Shown here piece by piece: positions 20,042-26,664 of a stretch of 64,000 nt of DNA (positions within the stretch are counted from its first letter, which is position 1; every line of letters starts with the position of its first letter). The translations under genes and the position numbers were made by a program. Origin of the DNA: an uncultured Alphaproteobacteria bacterium (lineage in GTDB: Bacteria > Pseudomonadota > Alphaproteobacteria > MPNO01 > UBA2964); NCBI GenBank assembly GCA_951812775.1, contig OX638326.1:384335-448334 (forward strand), given 5' to 3'. The notes under the pieces are model-generated. The model was not told the origin of the DNA and ran no database searches. It saw nothing but the letters and a program-made list of their open reading frames with translations.

Positions 20042-21355
20042 TTAAGCGCACAGTTTTGAAAGAGCTGACTCAATCGATAATTCTTCGCGTTCACCCGTTG
20101 CACGATGCTTGAGTTCAATTACGCCGTTCTTCAGGCCACGAGGACCCATGATCGCCTGCCATGGCAGGCCAATGAGATCCATGGTCGCAAATTTCGCGCC
20201 CGCTCGCTCGTCCCGATCATCATAGAGGACATCCTGACCGGCTGCTTCCAACTTGTTCACAATGTCTGCGCAGGCATTATCACAATCTATATCACCAGTT
20301 CTCAAATTCAGTACGCCGACTGAAAACGGGGCCACACTATCGGGCCAGACAATTCCATCATCATCGTGATATGCCTCGATTATGGCACCAACAAGACGTG
20401 ACACACCGATCCCATAGGACCCCATTTCCGGATGAAGCTGATCGCCTTCGGGGCCGGTTATCGTCGCACCCATGGCCTTGGAATATTTGGTTCCGAAATA
20501 AAAGATATGCCCGACTTCGATCCCACGTGCACTGATGAGGTTGTCGCCCAATTCTGCAGCTTGTCCAGGATCGTGTTTCTCGTCTGTTGCAGCATACAAG
20601 CTCGTCCATTTATTGACCACCGGCCCAAGATCGCCTTGGTAATCAGCAACTTCGGCGAGTGCATCAAAACCCAGATAATCCTTATGGCAAAAAACGTCGC
20701 TTTCACCGGTATCAGCAAGAATGATGAATTCATGGCTGAGATCGCCACCAATGGGTCCCGTGTCTGCCTGCATCGGAATGGCCTGCAACCCCATGCGGGC
20801 AAATGTTCTAAGATAGGATACGAACATCCGATTATATGACTCACGCGCGCTTTCATAATCCAGATCAAATGAGTAAGCGTCTTTCATCAGAAATTCGCGG
20901 CCGCGCATTACACCAAAGCGAGGGCGTACCTCATCCCGAAATTTCCACTGAATATGATACAGAATTTTCGATAAATCTTTGTAGCTTCGGACCGACTGCC
21001 GAAATATGTCGGTAATGAGTTCCTCGTTTGTCGGACCATACAGCATTTCGCGATCATGCCGGTCGATGATGCGGAGCATCTCCTTGCCATAGCCATCATA
21101 TCGGCCACTTTCCTGCCAAAGCTCCGCAGCCTGAATCGTCGGCATTAGCAATTCCTGCGCGCCAGCTGAATCCTGCTCTTCACGGACAATTTGTTCGACT
21201 TTGCGTAAAACCTTTAGACCCAACGGCAACCATGAATAAATTCCCGCACTCGCTTGTTTCACCAAGCCCGCACGCAGCATAAGACGATGCGACACAATTT
21301 GCGCTTCGGCAGGGTCTTCTTTCAATGTCGGTAAGAAATAATTTGATAACCGCAT
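20042..21355 (-). CDS. proS: Proline-tRNA ligase ProS, short form without editing domain
   Basis: ProS charges tRNA-Pro. The 437-residue protein begins [15 protein letters not shown] and shows class II motifs, including [26 protein letters not shown] (motif 2) and [16 protein letters not shown] (motif 3), then a short anticodon-binding domain. The roughly 180-residue editing insert seen in E. coli ProS is absent, as is normal for alphaproteobacteria. I chose the ATG at 21355; the open frame continues to 21403 with no family match. It starts the proS-lolC-lolD run. Confidence 0.95.
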   Translation of the reverse strand: MRLSNYFLPTLKEDPAEAQIVSHRLMLRAGLVKQASAGIYSWLPLGLKVLRKVEQIVREEQDSAGAQELLMPTIQAAELWQESGRYDGYGKEMLRIIDRHDREMLYGPTNEELITDIFRQSVRSYKDLSKILYHIQWKFRDEVRPRFGVMRGREFLMKDAYSFDLDYESARESYNRMFVSYLRTFARMGLQAIPMQADTGPIGGDLSHEFIILADTGESDVFCHKDYLGFDALAEVADYQGDLGPVVNKWTSLYAATDEKHDPGQAAELGDNLISARGIEVGHIFYFGTKYSKAMGATITGPEGDQLHPEMGSYGIGVSRLVGAIIEAYHDDDGIVWPDSVAPFSVGVLNLRTGDIDCDNACADIVNKLEAAGQDVLYDDRDERAGAKFATMDLIGLPWQAIMGPRGLKNGVIELKHRATGEREELSIESALSKLCA

Positions 21356-21449
21356 AAGAAATTTTCCCGAAAAGCGGCCCATAACCGCAATAGTAGCGGG
21401 CAACGCGGTCAGACTTTAGGGAAAGCAGATTGCCAAGGCAATGCCGCGC

Positions 21450-21869
21450 TCAGCGTTTGGTCGTCATTTGTTTCTGGCAAAGTCCAGAAAGTTTCGCGGC
21501 CTCTTCGCTTTGCAAAGGCTGATCATTAAAACAGGCGCGACCATTTTTGAATTTAACAGTCCCAACGGTAAAATTCCGGGTTTGAAATTTATTGGGGTCT
21601 ACAGGCAGACCTAATGATTTTTGCAAATCCACTGTTATCGGAATGCTGAATTCAGTGGGCATATTGATCTGCAGCCCGCCGTTTAAATCCGCCGGGGCGA
21701 CCTTTCTCCCATAGACATCAACTCCCGGCCTGTATGTAACGTCATTACTGGGGGTGTATGTGACAAGCCGCGTGCAATCAGCCGCCATAACGGTCACGGT
21801 TTGGGCACCCGCCGAGTAAATAATCAAGATGGCAAAACAGAATATTGCCGTGGTCACAAAACCTCGCAT
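21450..21869 (-). CDS. Small exported protein of unknown function
   Basis: The 139-residue product has a clear signal peptide (about residues 1-22, hydrophobic core FVTTAIFCFAILIIYSAGA) and should be periplasmic. The mature part has three cysteines after the signal (near residues 32, 113 and 130), no membrane segments and no motif I know. It lies 94 bases upstream of proS on the same strand, so it may share its promoter, and diverges from the purine permease. Function is unknown. Confidence 0.7.
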   Translation of the reverse strand: MRGFVTTAIFCFAILIIYSAGAQTVTVMAADCTRLVTYTPSNDVTYRPGVDVYGRKVAPADLNGGLQINMPTEFSIPITVDLQKSLGLPVDPNKFQTRNFTVGTVKFKNGRACFNDQPLQSEEAAKLSGLCQKQMTTKR

Positions 21870-21921
21870 AAATACACTTTAGGGGTGTAGGCCTAAAGAT
21901 TGCTTAACCGAATCATTCATA

Positions 21922-21951
21922 TATGCGACAATTTTGTATGCGACAATTTTG
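21922..21951 (+). repeat. Perfect 15-base tandem duplication upstream of the purine permease
   Basis: TATGCGACAATTTTG occurs twice with no gap. It lies 27 bases before the chosen permease ATG, in the putative 5' untranslated or promoter region. It may be a recent slippage event or two copies of a binding site. Confidence 0.85.
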
Positions 21952-21977
21952 TTACAGCAATAAAATCGGGGGAAATC

Positions 21978-23279
21978 ATGCTGAATAAGATGTTCCAACT
22001 GGACACTAATCAAACAACGGTCAGGACCGAAGTCTTCGCAGGTCTGACGACCTTCCTGACGATGGCATACATCATCTTCATCAACCCGGACATCCTGTCC
22101 CTCGCGGGGATGGATAAAAACGCCGTATTCGTTGCAACCTGCCTGGCTGCCGCGTTTGGCTCACTTGTCATGGGCTTCTACGCCAACTACCCGATTGCGC
22201 TCGCACCGGGTATGGGATTAAACGCGTTTTTCACCTTTGGTGTAGTAAAAGGCATGGGGGTCAGTTGGGAGATCGCGTTAGCGGCCGTCCTAATTTCCGG
22301 CATTCTCTTTGTTATCCTGAGCGTATTACCAGTCCGCGAATGGATCATAAACAGCATACCCAAATCACAAAAACTGGCGATCGCCGCTGGCATAGGCCTT
22401 TTCCTGGGCTTTATCGGCCTTAAGAGCGCTGGTCTTGTTGTCGATCATCCTGCCACACTTGTGCAGATGGGTGATCTGGTTTCCTTAAAAGTATTACTGG
22501 CGGTCCTTGGCTTCATTGTTATCGTCGCTCTCGATTACAAGAAAATTCCGGGAGCTATCATTATCGGCATCCTGCTTGTTGCCGTCGTTGGCATGATGAC
22601 TGGATTGGCCAAGCCACCGACAGCGATTGTCAGCATGCCGCCAGATCCCTCACCGACTTTCCTGGCACTCGATTTAGCGGGATTCTTTAAACTTGCCGGG
22701 GTCACAATGTTGATCCTGGTCTTCAGCTTCCTTTTGGTCGATATGTTCGACACGGCCGGAACGCTTATCGGTCTTGGACATCAAGCCAAGCTACTGGACA
22801 AGGATGGCAACCTTCCGAATATCGGCAAGGCACTTGTAGCCGATAGTAGCGCAACTGTAGCAGGTGCTGCTTTTGGCACCTCTTCTACAACCAGTTACAT
22901 TGAGAGCGCCTCTGGTATCCGCGCTGGTGGTCGTACCGGTCTAACCGCTGTCGCCGCAGCCTGCTTCTTCCTCCTGGCGCTCTTTTTCGCGCCAGTGGCA
23001 ACCTCGGTACCCGGTTTTGCCACTGCACCGGCCATCGTCTTTGTCGCCTGTATGATGGCTCGTGGATTGGCTGAAATTGACTGGGACGATGTCACCGAGT
23101 TCGTACCAGGTGTCATTACAGCCTTAACCATGCCTTTGACGTTCTCGATTGCTACAGGGATAGGGCTCGGCTTTATTTCCTACGTTGCGATTAAACTGGC
23201 GTGCGGCAGGTTGGCTGATATCAGCGCCGCAATGTGGCTGGTATCGATTACCTTCCTGATCTACTTCATCGCCGTTTAG
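21978..23279 (+). CDS. NCS2-family purine (adenine/guanine/hypoxanthine) permease
   Basis: This is an AzgA/PbuG-type proton symporter for purine bases in the inner membrane. The 433-residue protein has about 12 to 14 membrane segments and the AzgA-type motifs TEVFAGLTTFLTMAYIIFINPDIL, NYPIALAPGMGLNAFF, VDMFDTAGTLIGLG and GTSSTTSYIESASGI. I chose the ATG at 21978, preceded by GGGGGA; an upstream in-frame start at 21900 would translate the tandem duplication. The exact substrate cannot be read from the sequence. Its terminator is the point where the mobile element inserted. Confidence 0.9.
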   Translation: MLNKMFQLDTNQTTVRTEVFAGLTTFLTMAYIIFINPDILSLAGMDKNAVFVATCLAAAFGSLVMGFYANYPIALAPGMGLNAFFTFGVVKGMGVSWEIALAAVLISGILFVILSVLPVREWIINSIPKSQKLAIAAGIGLFLGFIGLKSAGLVVDHPATLVQMGDLVSLKVLLAVLGFIVIVALDYKKIPGAIIIGILLVAVVGMMTGLAKPPTAIVSMPPDPSPTFLALDLAGFFKLAGVTMLILVFSFLLVDMFDTAGTLIGLGHQAKLLDKDGNLPNIGKALVADSSATVAGAAFGTSSTTSYIESASGIRAGGRTGLTAVAAACFFLLALFFAPVATSVPGFATAPAIVFVACMMARGLAEIDWDDVTEFVPGVITALTMPLTFSIATGIGLGFISYVAIKLACGRLADISAAMWLVSITFLIYFIAV

Positions 23280-23286
23280 GAAGTTT

Positions 23287-23337
23287 AGCGCGTCTCAGTT
23301 CACCTCATATGAGGTGGGTTGAGGCGCGCTATTTTTT
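23287..23337 (+). terminator. Terminator of the purine permease, also the left flank of the mobile element
   Basis: AGCGCGTCTCA and TGAGGCGCGCT arms, with an inner CACCTCATATGAGGTG palindrome, form a long stem followed by ATTTTTT. The T-run is the left copy of the 8-base target duplication (23330-23337). Read on the minus strand, the same DNA encodes the lost C-terminus of tag. Confidence 0.8.
23330..23337. repeat. Target-site duplication, left copy (TATTTTTT)
   Basis: The 8 bases directly outside the left terminal repeat are identical to the 8 bases directly outside the right one (25900-25907). Eight-base duplications are usual for the IS1595 family. Confidence 0.85.
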
Positions 23338-23362
23338 GGCGATTGTATATTTGACAAACCCA
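23338..23362 (+). repeat. Left terminal inverted repeat of the IS1595-type element
   Basis: The 22 bases at 23341-23362 (starting GATTGTATATTTGACAAA) are the exact reverse complement of 25875-25896. Adding the outer GGC, the match to the right end is 24 of 25 bases. Confidence 0.9.
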
Positions 23363-23469
23363 GCAATGATAGAGAGTTTATCTGACCGCCGAGCATAGCT
23401 GGATCAGTCGTCTTTCTTGTCGTCGTCGAGCTTCTTGCCAGCCTTAGCGATCTATTTGGGATTTATCAG

Positions 23470-24039
23470 TCATGGAAGCAAGCTCGGTTGTTCGTGGATA
23501 GGTTCGCATCTTTTTAGATCAACTGCGCGCTTAAGAATTTCAGTTTGCTCCACGCCTTCAAGCCATAGGTGATAGTCAAGAAGCGGCACCCCACGACCCT
23601 CTGGATTGCCCTTGCCACGTCCATTGTCGTAAGTGTGAAACGCATCAAGGTTCACACCATAGGTCTCTTCAATCTCCAAGGCAGTAGACAGCATGATTGC
23701 GTCGCCAGTTGTCAAAACCCGATTGTTGGAGTCTTGTCGCTTGTAAGCCACGTCTTTCAATAGGCCTGCGTTGATGTTTACATGAATTCCGCTCTCAACA
23801 ACAAATATGGAGCCACGAAAGTCTCCCAGAAACTCTTGAAATGAACCGTGAGAGGATTTCTTGAGTCTTTTTGGTGTGATCTCAGCCAAAGCGATGGCGG
23901 AAGTGTAAATCTTACTCCCGTTCTTTTCTTGGGTTTCAGAAATAAACTTCGCTAAGCTGGCTGTATCATATATGTGGCTGTCATCGTTGAGGTACGCAAT
24001 GAATACACACGAATCCCAGAAATAGTGCTTCCCTGCCAT
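23470..24039 (-). CDS. PIN-domain protein, transposon passenger
   Basis: PIN domains are Mg-dependent RNases, best known as VapC-type toxins. The 189-residue protein has the pattern of acidic residues expected of the fold: Asp9 in YFWDSCVFIAYL, Glu53 in SAIALAEITP, Asp113 in TTGDAIMLSTAL and Asp138 (or Asp132) in the DAFHTYDNG stretch. It is longer than a typical VapC (about 130 residues), with about 50 extra C-terminal residues. I chose the ATG at 24039, which forms a TAATG overlap with the stop of the upstream 269-residue gene; a TTG two codons earlier is possible. Its partner is not a VapB-like antitoxin by size or sequence, so the role is open. Confidence 0.75.
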   Translation of the reverse strand: MAGKHYFWDSCVFIAYLNDDSHIYDTASLAKFISETQEKNGSKIYTSAIALAEITPKRLKKSSHGSFQEFLGDFRGSIFVVESGIHVNINAGLLKDVAYKRQDSNNRVLTTGDAIMLSTALEIEETYGVNLDAFHTYDNGRGKGNPEGRGVPLLDYHLWLEGVEQTEILKRAVDLKRCEPIHEQPSLLP

Positions 24040-24848
24040 TACCAAATGTCCTCAGAACTAGGGTATGGGAGATGATCGAAACCACCTCTCCAATTCATTA
24101 AGCTTCCAGCGTCACCCAAGCGATCAATTCTACGAATCTCGATTTGTTCGGGCAGACGGTCATTTCCATTGTAGTGCGCGAGAGCGGACACGGTTACACG
24201 TTGGTCCAAAGCGTCTTTAAGGTTTTCAACTGTGACGGAATTACAGGTGCAATCCAGCTCTCGGCCCCCAACATTCAGGATTAACTTTGCGCTAGCTACG
24301 GTCCCTCTAAGGTCAACTTCCTTTAGCTCTCCATCAAATGTTCCATACGCGACACCCTCAAAGAGATTCACGATATTGCTAGAAGCTTTGTACTCTCTGA
24401 ATGCTCTTTCAGCCTTCTTTTCAAAAAACTTGTCAACTCTAACAACTGTGTCGGGCTGGCCTTTCACACCTATTTCACCGTGGGAGAAAGCCTTATCCGC
24501 GCCGCGACCAAACATAGAGAGTACGCTCGCAATTGTCGGGCTGGTTTCTTTCGGGATACCTCTGCCATCCCGAACGCTAACCGCCACATCTTGGACCACC
24601 AATACGCTGGAGGTTTTTGGAAATTTCTTGGTGCTATAAGGACGCTCTGCCACGGCGGCGAATGCGCTGCCGTACTCAAGATCGCTAATGAAATAGTCAA
24701 AGGTCTTGTTGCCGTGACTCTGGCGGTCAGCAGCCTTCAGGGCTTTAATCAATTGAGACAACTTTTTAGCGAAGACATTCGCGCGCACGTCCTCACCTTC
24801 ACCCTTAAGGCCAAACAGTTTAAGTTCTATTTGTTCATTCTTAGCCAT
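24039..24848 (-). CDS. Protein of unknown family, transposon passenger upstream of the PIN gene
   Basis: I do not recognise this 269-residue protein. It has no signal peptide and no membrane segment. The N-terminal third has a strand-like IELKLFGLKGEG, then an amphipathic Lys/Ala helix (about residues 25-42), then YFISDLEYGSAFAAVAERP, and the C-terminal third contains VENLKDALDQRVTVSALAHYN. It starts 26 bases after the transposase stop with GAGGAG about ten bases upstream of the ATG, and its stop overlaps the start of the PIN gene, so the two passengers should be made together. It might control, bind or immunise against the PIN protein, but nothing in the sequence proves that. Confidence 0.65.
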   Translation of the reverse strand: MAKNEQIELKLFGLKGEGEDVRANVFAKKLSQLIKALKAADRQSHGNKTFDYFISDLEYGSAFAAVAERPYSTKKFPKTSSVLVVQDVAVSVRDGRGIPKETSPTIASVLSMFGRGADKAFSHGEIGVKGQPDTVVRVDKFFEKKAERAFREYKASSNIVNLFEGVAYGTFDGELKEVDLRGTVASAKLILNVGGRELDCTCNSVTVENLKDALDQRVTVSALAHYNGNDRLPEQIEIRRIDRLGDAGSLMNWRGGFDHLPYPSSEDIW

Positions 24849-24874
24849 AAAATCATGCTCCTCTGGCGTAGATT

Positions 24875-25830
24875 CTACGCGCCCAATGAGTCCCTATACA
24901 GTACCCGTTTTCCTACAATACTCATCAATGCGACATTTGCACGGCCTAAATCGTCCACACCGTTGGCGATGAGATTGTTATACCGAAATTCAAATTCTGC
25001 CGCATAACGATGAAGATGTTGTTTACCGCAATGCTGATAAACGCCCTTCATGCCGCGCTTGAAGATGCTGAAATAGCCCTCAATCGTATTAGTATGGACA
25101 ACACCGCGGCCATACTCGCCCTTGCTGTGTGTCGTGAAATCGTGGTCTGCAAAGTGCTTACTAATGCCAGTGTATTGCTTGGCTTCGTCAGTGTAGACCG
25201 TCGCCTCTTTCGCGATGTTTGCCTATAAGGATCGGCACCAGAGTTGCTTTTGTCACGTCCTTAACGACGAAAGACTTAGATTGACCAGTCGTGCGATCCA
25301 CAAGGGAAAGCATGGCGTTCTTGTGAGCGTAGCCACGCGCGTCTTCTTTCTTCTTGTACTTTTGACCAATGAATGTCTCGTCAACTTCTACAACGCCACC
25401 GCCAAACATAGGGCCACCATCGGAGCGCATAGCCTCACGAATGCGATGAGACATGAACCACGCGCTCTTATAAGTGATTTCCAGAACGCGGTGTAGCTGG
25501 TGGCTGCTTACGCCCTTCTTGCTGGATACCATGAGGTGAATTGCTTGAAGCCACTTGTGCAGTGGAATGTGGCTTTCTTCGAAGATTGTGCCAATGCGTA
25601 CCGTGAATTGCTTGCGGCATTCCGCGCACTTCTTGAGGCCGTGACGTTCGACGCCTTCTGGGTTCTTCTTAGACGGCTTGGAGCGAACGCCGTTCAGGAC
25701 GTAGATTTTATCGCAGTTGCCGCAGTGGGGGCAGTGGGGGCAAACTGGGCCGGTTAACCCAAAGCATACCTTCAACATGCTTAAACGCTGCGGCTTCGTC
25801 GTACATATGTGCTTTGGACAGAACAGACAT
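24875..25830 (-). pseudogene. IS1595-family transposase with two frameshifts
   Basis: Three consecutive frames together give a full-length protein of about 315 residues. It starts MSVLSKAHMYDEAAAF (ATG at 25830, with AGAGGAAA upstream), has a zinc ribbon (CPHC...CAEC), the segment KGVSSHQLHRVLEITYKSAWFMSHRIREAM and an ISXO2-like DDE core (VEVDETFIGQ, YTDEAKQY, NTIEGYFSIFKRG), and ends at 24877-24875. A one-base insertion near 25752 separates the start from the zinc ribbon and another near 25222 splits the catalytic domain; a 9-base duplication at 25722-25739 repeats Pro-His-Cys in the zinc ribbon. The longest open piece is 25188-25778. As written the enzyme is not made; either the element is dead or the bases are assembly errors. 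Confidence 0.88.
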
Positions 25831-25857
25831 TTCGATTTCCTCTAACTCTATGAGAAG

Positions 25858-25886
25858 AATATACGAAACTCACTTGGGTTTGTCAA
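25858..25886 (-). promoter_or_regulatory. Strong promoter of the element, formed by its right end
   Basis: On the minus strand TTGACA (25881-25886, inside the terminal repeat) and TATATT (25858-25863) are 17 bases apart; the first is a perfect -35 and the second matches five of six -10 bases. It points at the transposase ATG about 20 bases downstream of the predicted start and would also drive the two passenger genes. Confidence 0.7.
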
Positions 25887-26403
25887 ATATACAATCACCT
25901 ATTTTTTTGAATACCGGACAAGAAACGGTATGGGCTCCTGGTAAATACCCCGTGCTCATCAGGAACTCACCGGTTATCTCCCCACCAGTAAAAAGAAACG
26001 TTTTCTTGAAGAGCTTAACCCATTCGTCTTTTTCTAGCGGGTGATGATGATCGAGCCAGTTTCCAAACGACCCATTCTCGTTTTGTAATTCAAGAATTGT
26101 GCGAGCGTTCTCGATCACTGCAGTGACCTTGAGTTTGTTCCGTATGATGGCGGCGTTGCTCAACAAACGCTCGCGATCATCTTCGCCGTAATTGGCGACG
26201 CGACGAATATCAAAACCTTCAAATGCTTCTCGAAACCCTTCCCGCTTTTTCAGGATAGTAAGCCAGGAAAGTCCCGCCTGATTGATTTCAAGGACAAGCC
26301 TCTCGAAAAGAACGTTGTCATCAGTAACCGGAAAACCATATTCCAGGTCATGGTACGGGCCGTGAAAAGGATGCCCAGGTGCGATCTCGCAATAATGGGG
26401 CAT
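25870..26403 (-). CDS. tag: DNA-3-methyladenine glycosylase I (Tag), C-terminus replaced by transposon sequence
   Basis: Tag removes 3-methyladenine from DNA in base excision repair. The 177-residue protein has the family's YHDLEYGFPV, the catalytic-site stretch LVLEINQAGLSWLTILKKRE (Glu39), and apparent zinc ligands Cys5, His18, and the His and Cys of PGAHTVSCPV near residues 158 and 162. The last nine residues (GDCIFDKPK) are read from the end of the IS1595-type element. Removing the element and one target copy restores KKIARLNPPHMR and a stop, and LNPP is typical for this family's end. The zinc site lies before the break, so activity may survive. It follows the DUF1467 gene by five bases. 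Confidence 0.9.
   Translation of the reverse strand: MPHYCEIAPGHPFHGPYHDLEYGFPVTDDNVLFERLVLEINQAGLSWLTILKKREGFREAFEGFDIRRVANYGEDDRERLLSNAAIIRNKLKVTAVIENARTILELQNENGSFGNWLDHHHPLEKDEWVKLFKKTFLFTGGEITGEFLMSTGYLPGAHTVSCPVFKKIGDCIFDKPK
25875..25899 (-). repeat. Right terminal inverted repeat of the IS1595-type element
   Basis: This is the reverse complement of the left end, with 22 identical bases inside and one mismatch in the outer three. It carries the -35 box of the element promoter and now encodes part of the altered tail of tag. Confidence 0.9.
25900..25907. repeat. Target-site duplication, right copy (TATTTTTT)
   Basis: It is identical to 23330-23337 and directly abuts the right terminal repeat. 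It lies within the tag reading frame. Confidence 0.85.
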
Positions 26404-26408
26404 AAGAT

Positions 26409-26657
26409 TTAGGCGTTTCGGAAAGAGGCAATGTCCGAGACGATTACCCAGTGAATCAAACCCGTAATGAAGCCCGAAATCACGGTTGCTGCGAGCACTT
26501 TCTTGAATAAATGCGGACGGACAGGAGCACCTGCTTCATGTCCGGCTTCCGCCTGCTCACCTTCCTCGTGAGGCGGTTTCACACCTATAGGCAGGGCCAT
26601 AAAAAAAACCAGCCACCACGTCATCACGTACACGACTATTCCGGAAGTCCATGTCAT
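26409..26657 (-). CDS. DUF1467 family membrane protein
   Basis: This 82-residue protein has two predicted membrane segments (about residues 5-23 and 55-75) flanking a charged loop rich in Glu, Gly and Ala. The start SGIVVYVMTWWLVFFMALPIG and a position right after RNase J are typical of the alphaproteobacterial DUF1467 family. Function is unknown. Confidence 0.8.
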   Translation of the reverse strand: MTWTSGIVVYVMTWWLVFFMALPIGVKPPHEEGEQAEAGHEAGAPVRPHLFKKVLAATVISGFITGLIHWVIVSDIASFRNA

Positions 26658-26664
26658 CAGAAAT

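Larger units (their letters stand above)
23338..25899 (-). mobile_element. IS1595-family element with two passenger genes, 2,562 bp
   Basis: The element is bounded by inverted repeats and by an 8-base direct target duplication. It encodes, all on the minus strand and in this order, an IS1595-type transposase (frameshifted), a 269-residue protein of unknown family and a PIN-domain protein. A typical plain IS1595 member is about half this size or slightly more, so the last 1.5 kb is passenger cargo. Between the left repeat and the PIN gene there are about 107 bases with no gene; on the minus strand they contain a short Lys/Asp-rich reading-frame end (KAGKKLDDDKKDD, about 23405-23450), perhaps a remnant. 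The family is known to carry passenger genes in some members. Confidence 0.88.

Noticed and set aside
21870-21977. Purine riboswitch upstream of the purine permease
   Set aside because: The leader lacks the conserved three-way-junction core; only a tandem duplication is present.
24039-24848. Calling the 269-residue protein a VapB-type antitoxin
   Set aside because: It is about three times too long and has no ribbon-helix-helix, AbrB or other DNA-binding pattern that I can see.
25215-25757. Two plus-strand open frames in the transposase region
   Set aside because: They are antisense to the IS1595 transposase, whose three-frame reconstruction explains all of this DNA.
25188-25830. Programmed frameshifting in the transposase
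   Set aside because: Two shifts would be needed, neither site is a slippery heptamer and IS1595 transposases are normally made from one frame.
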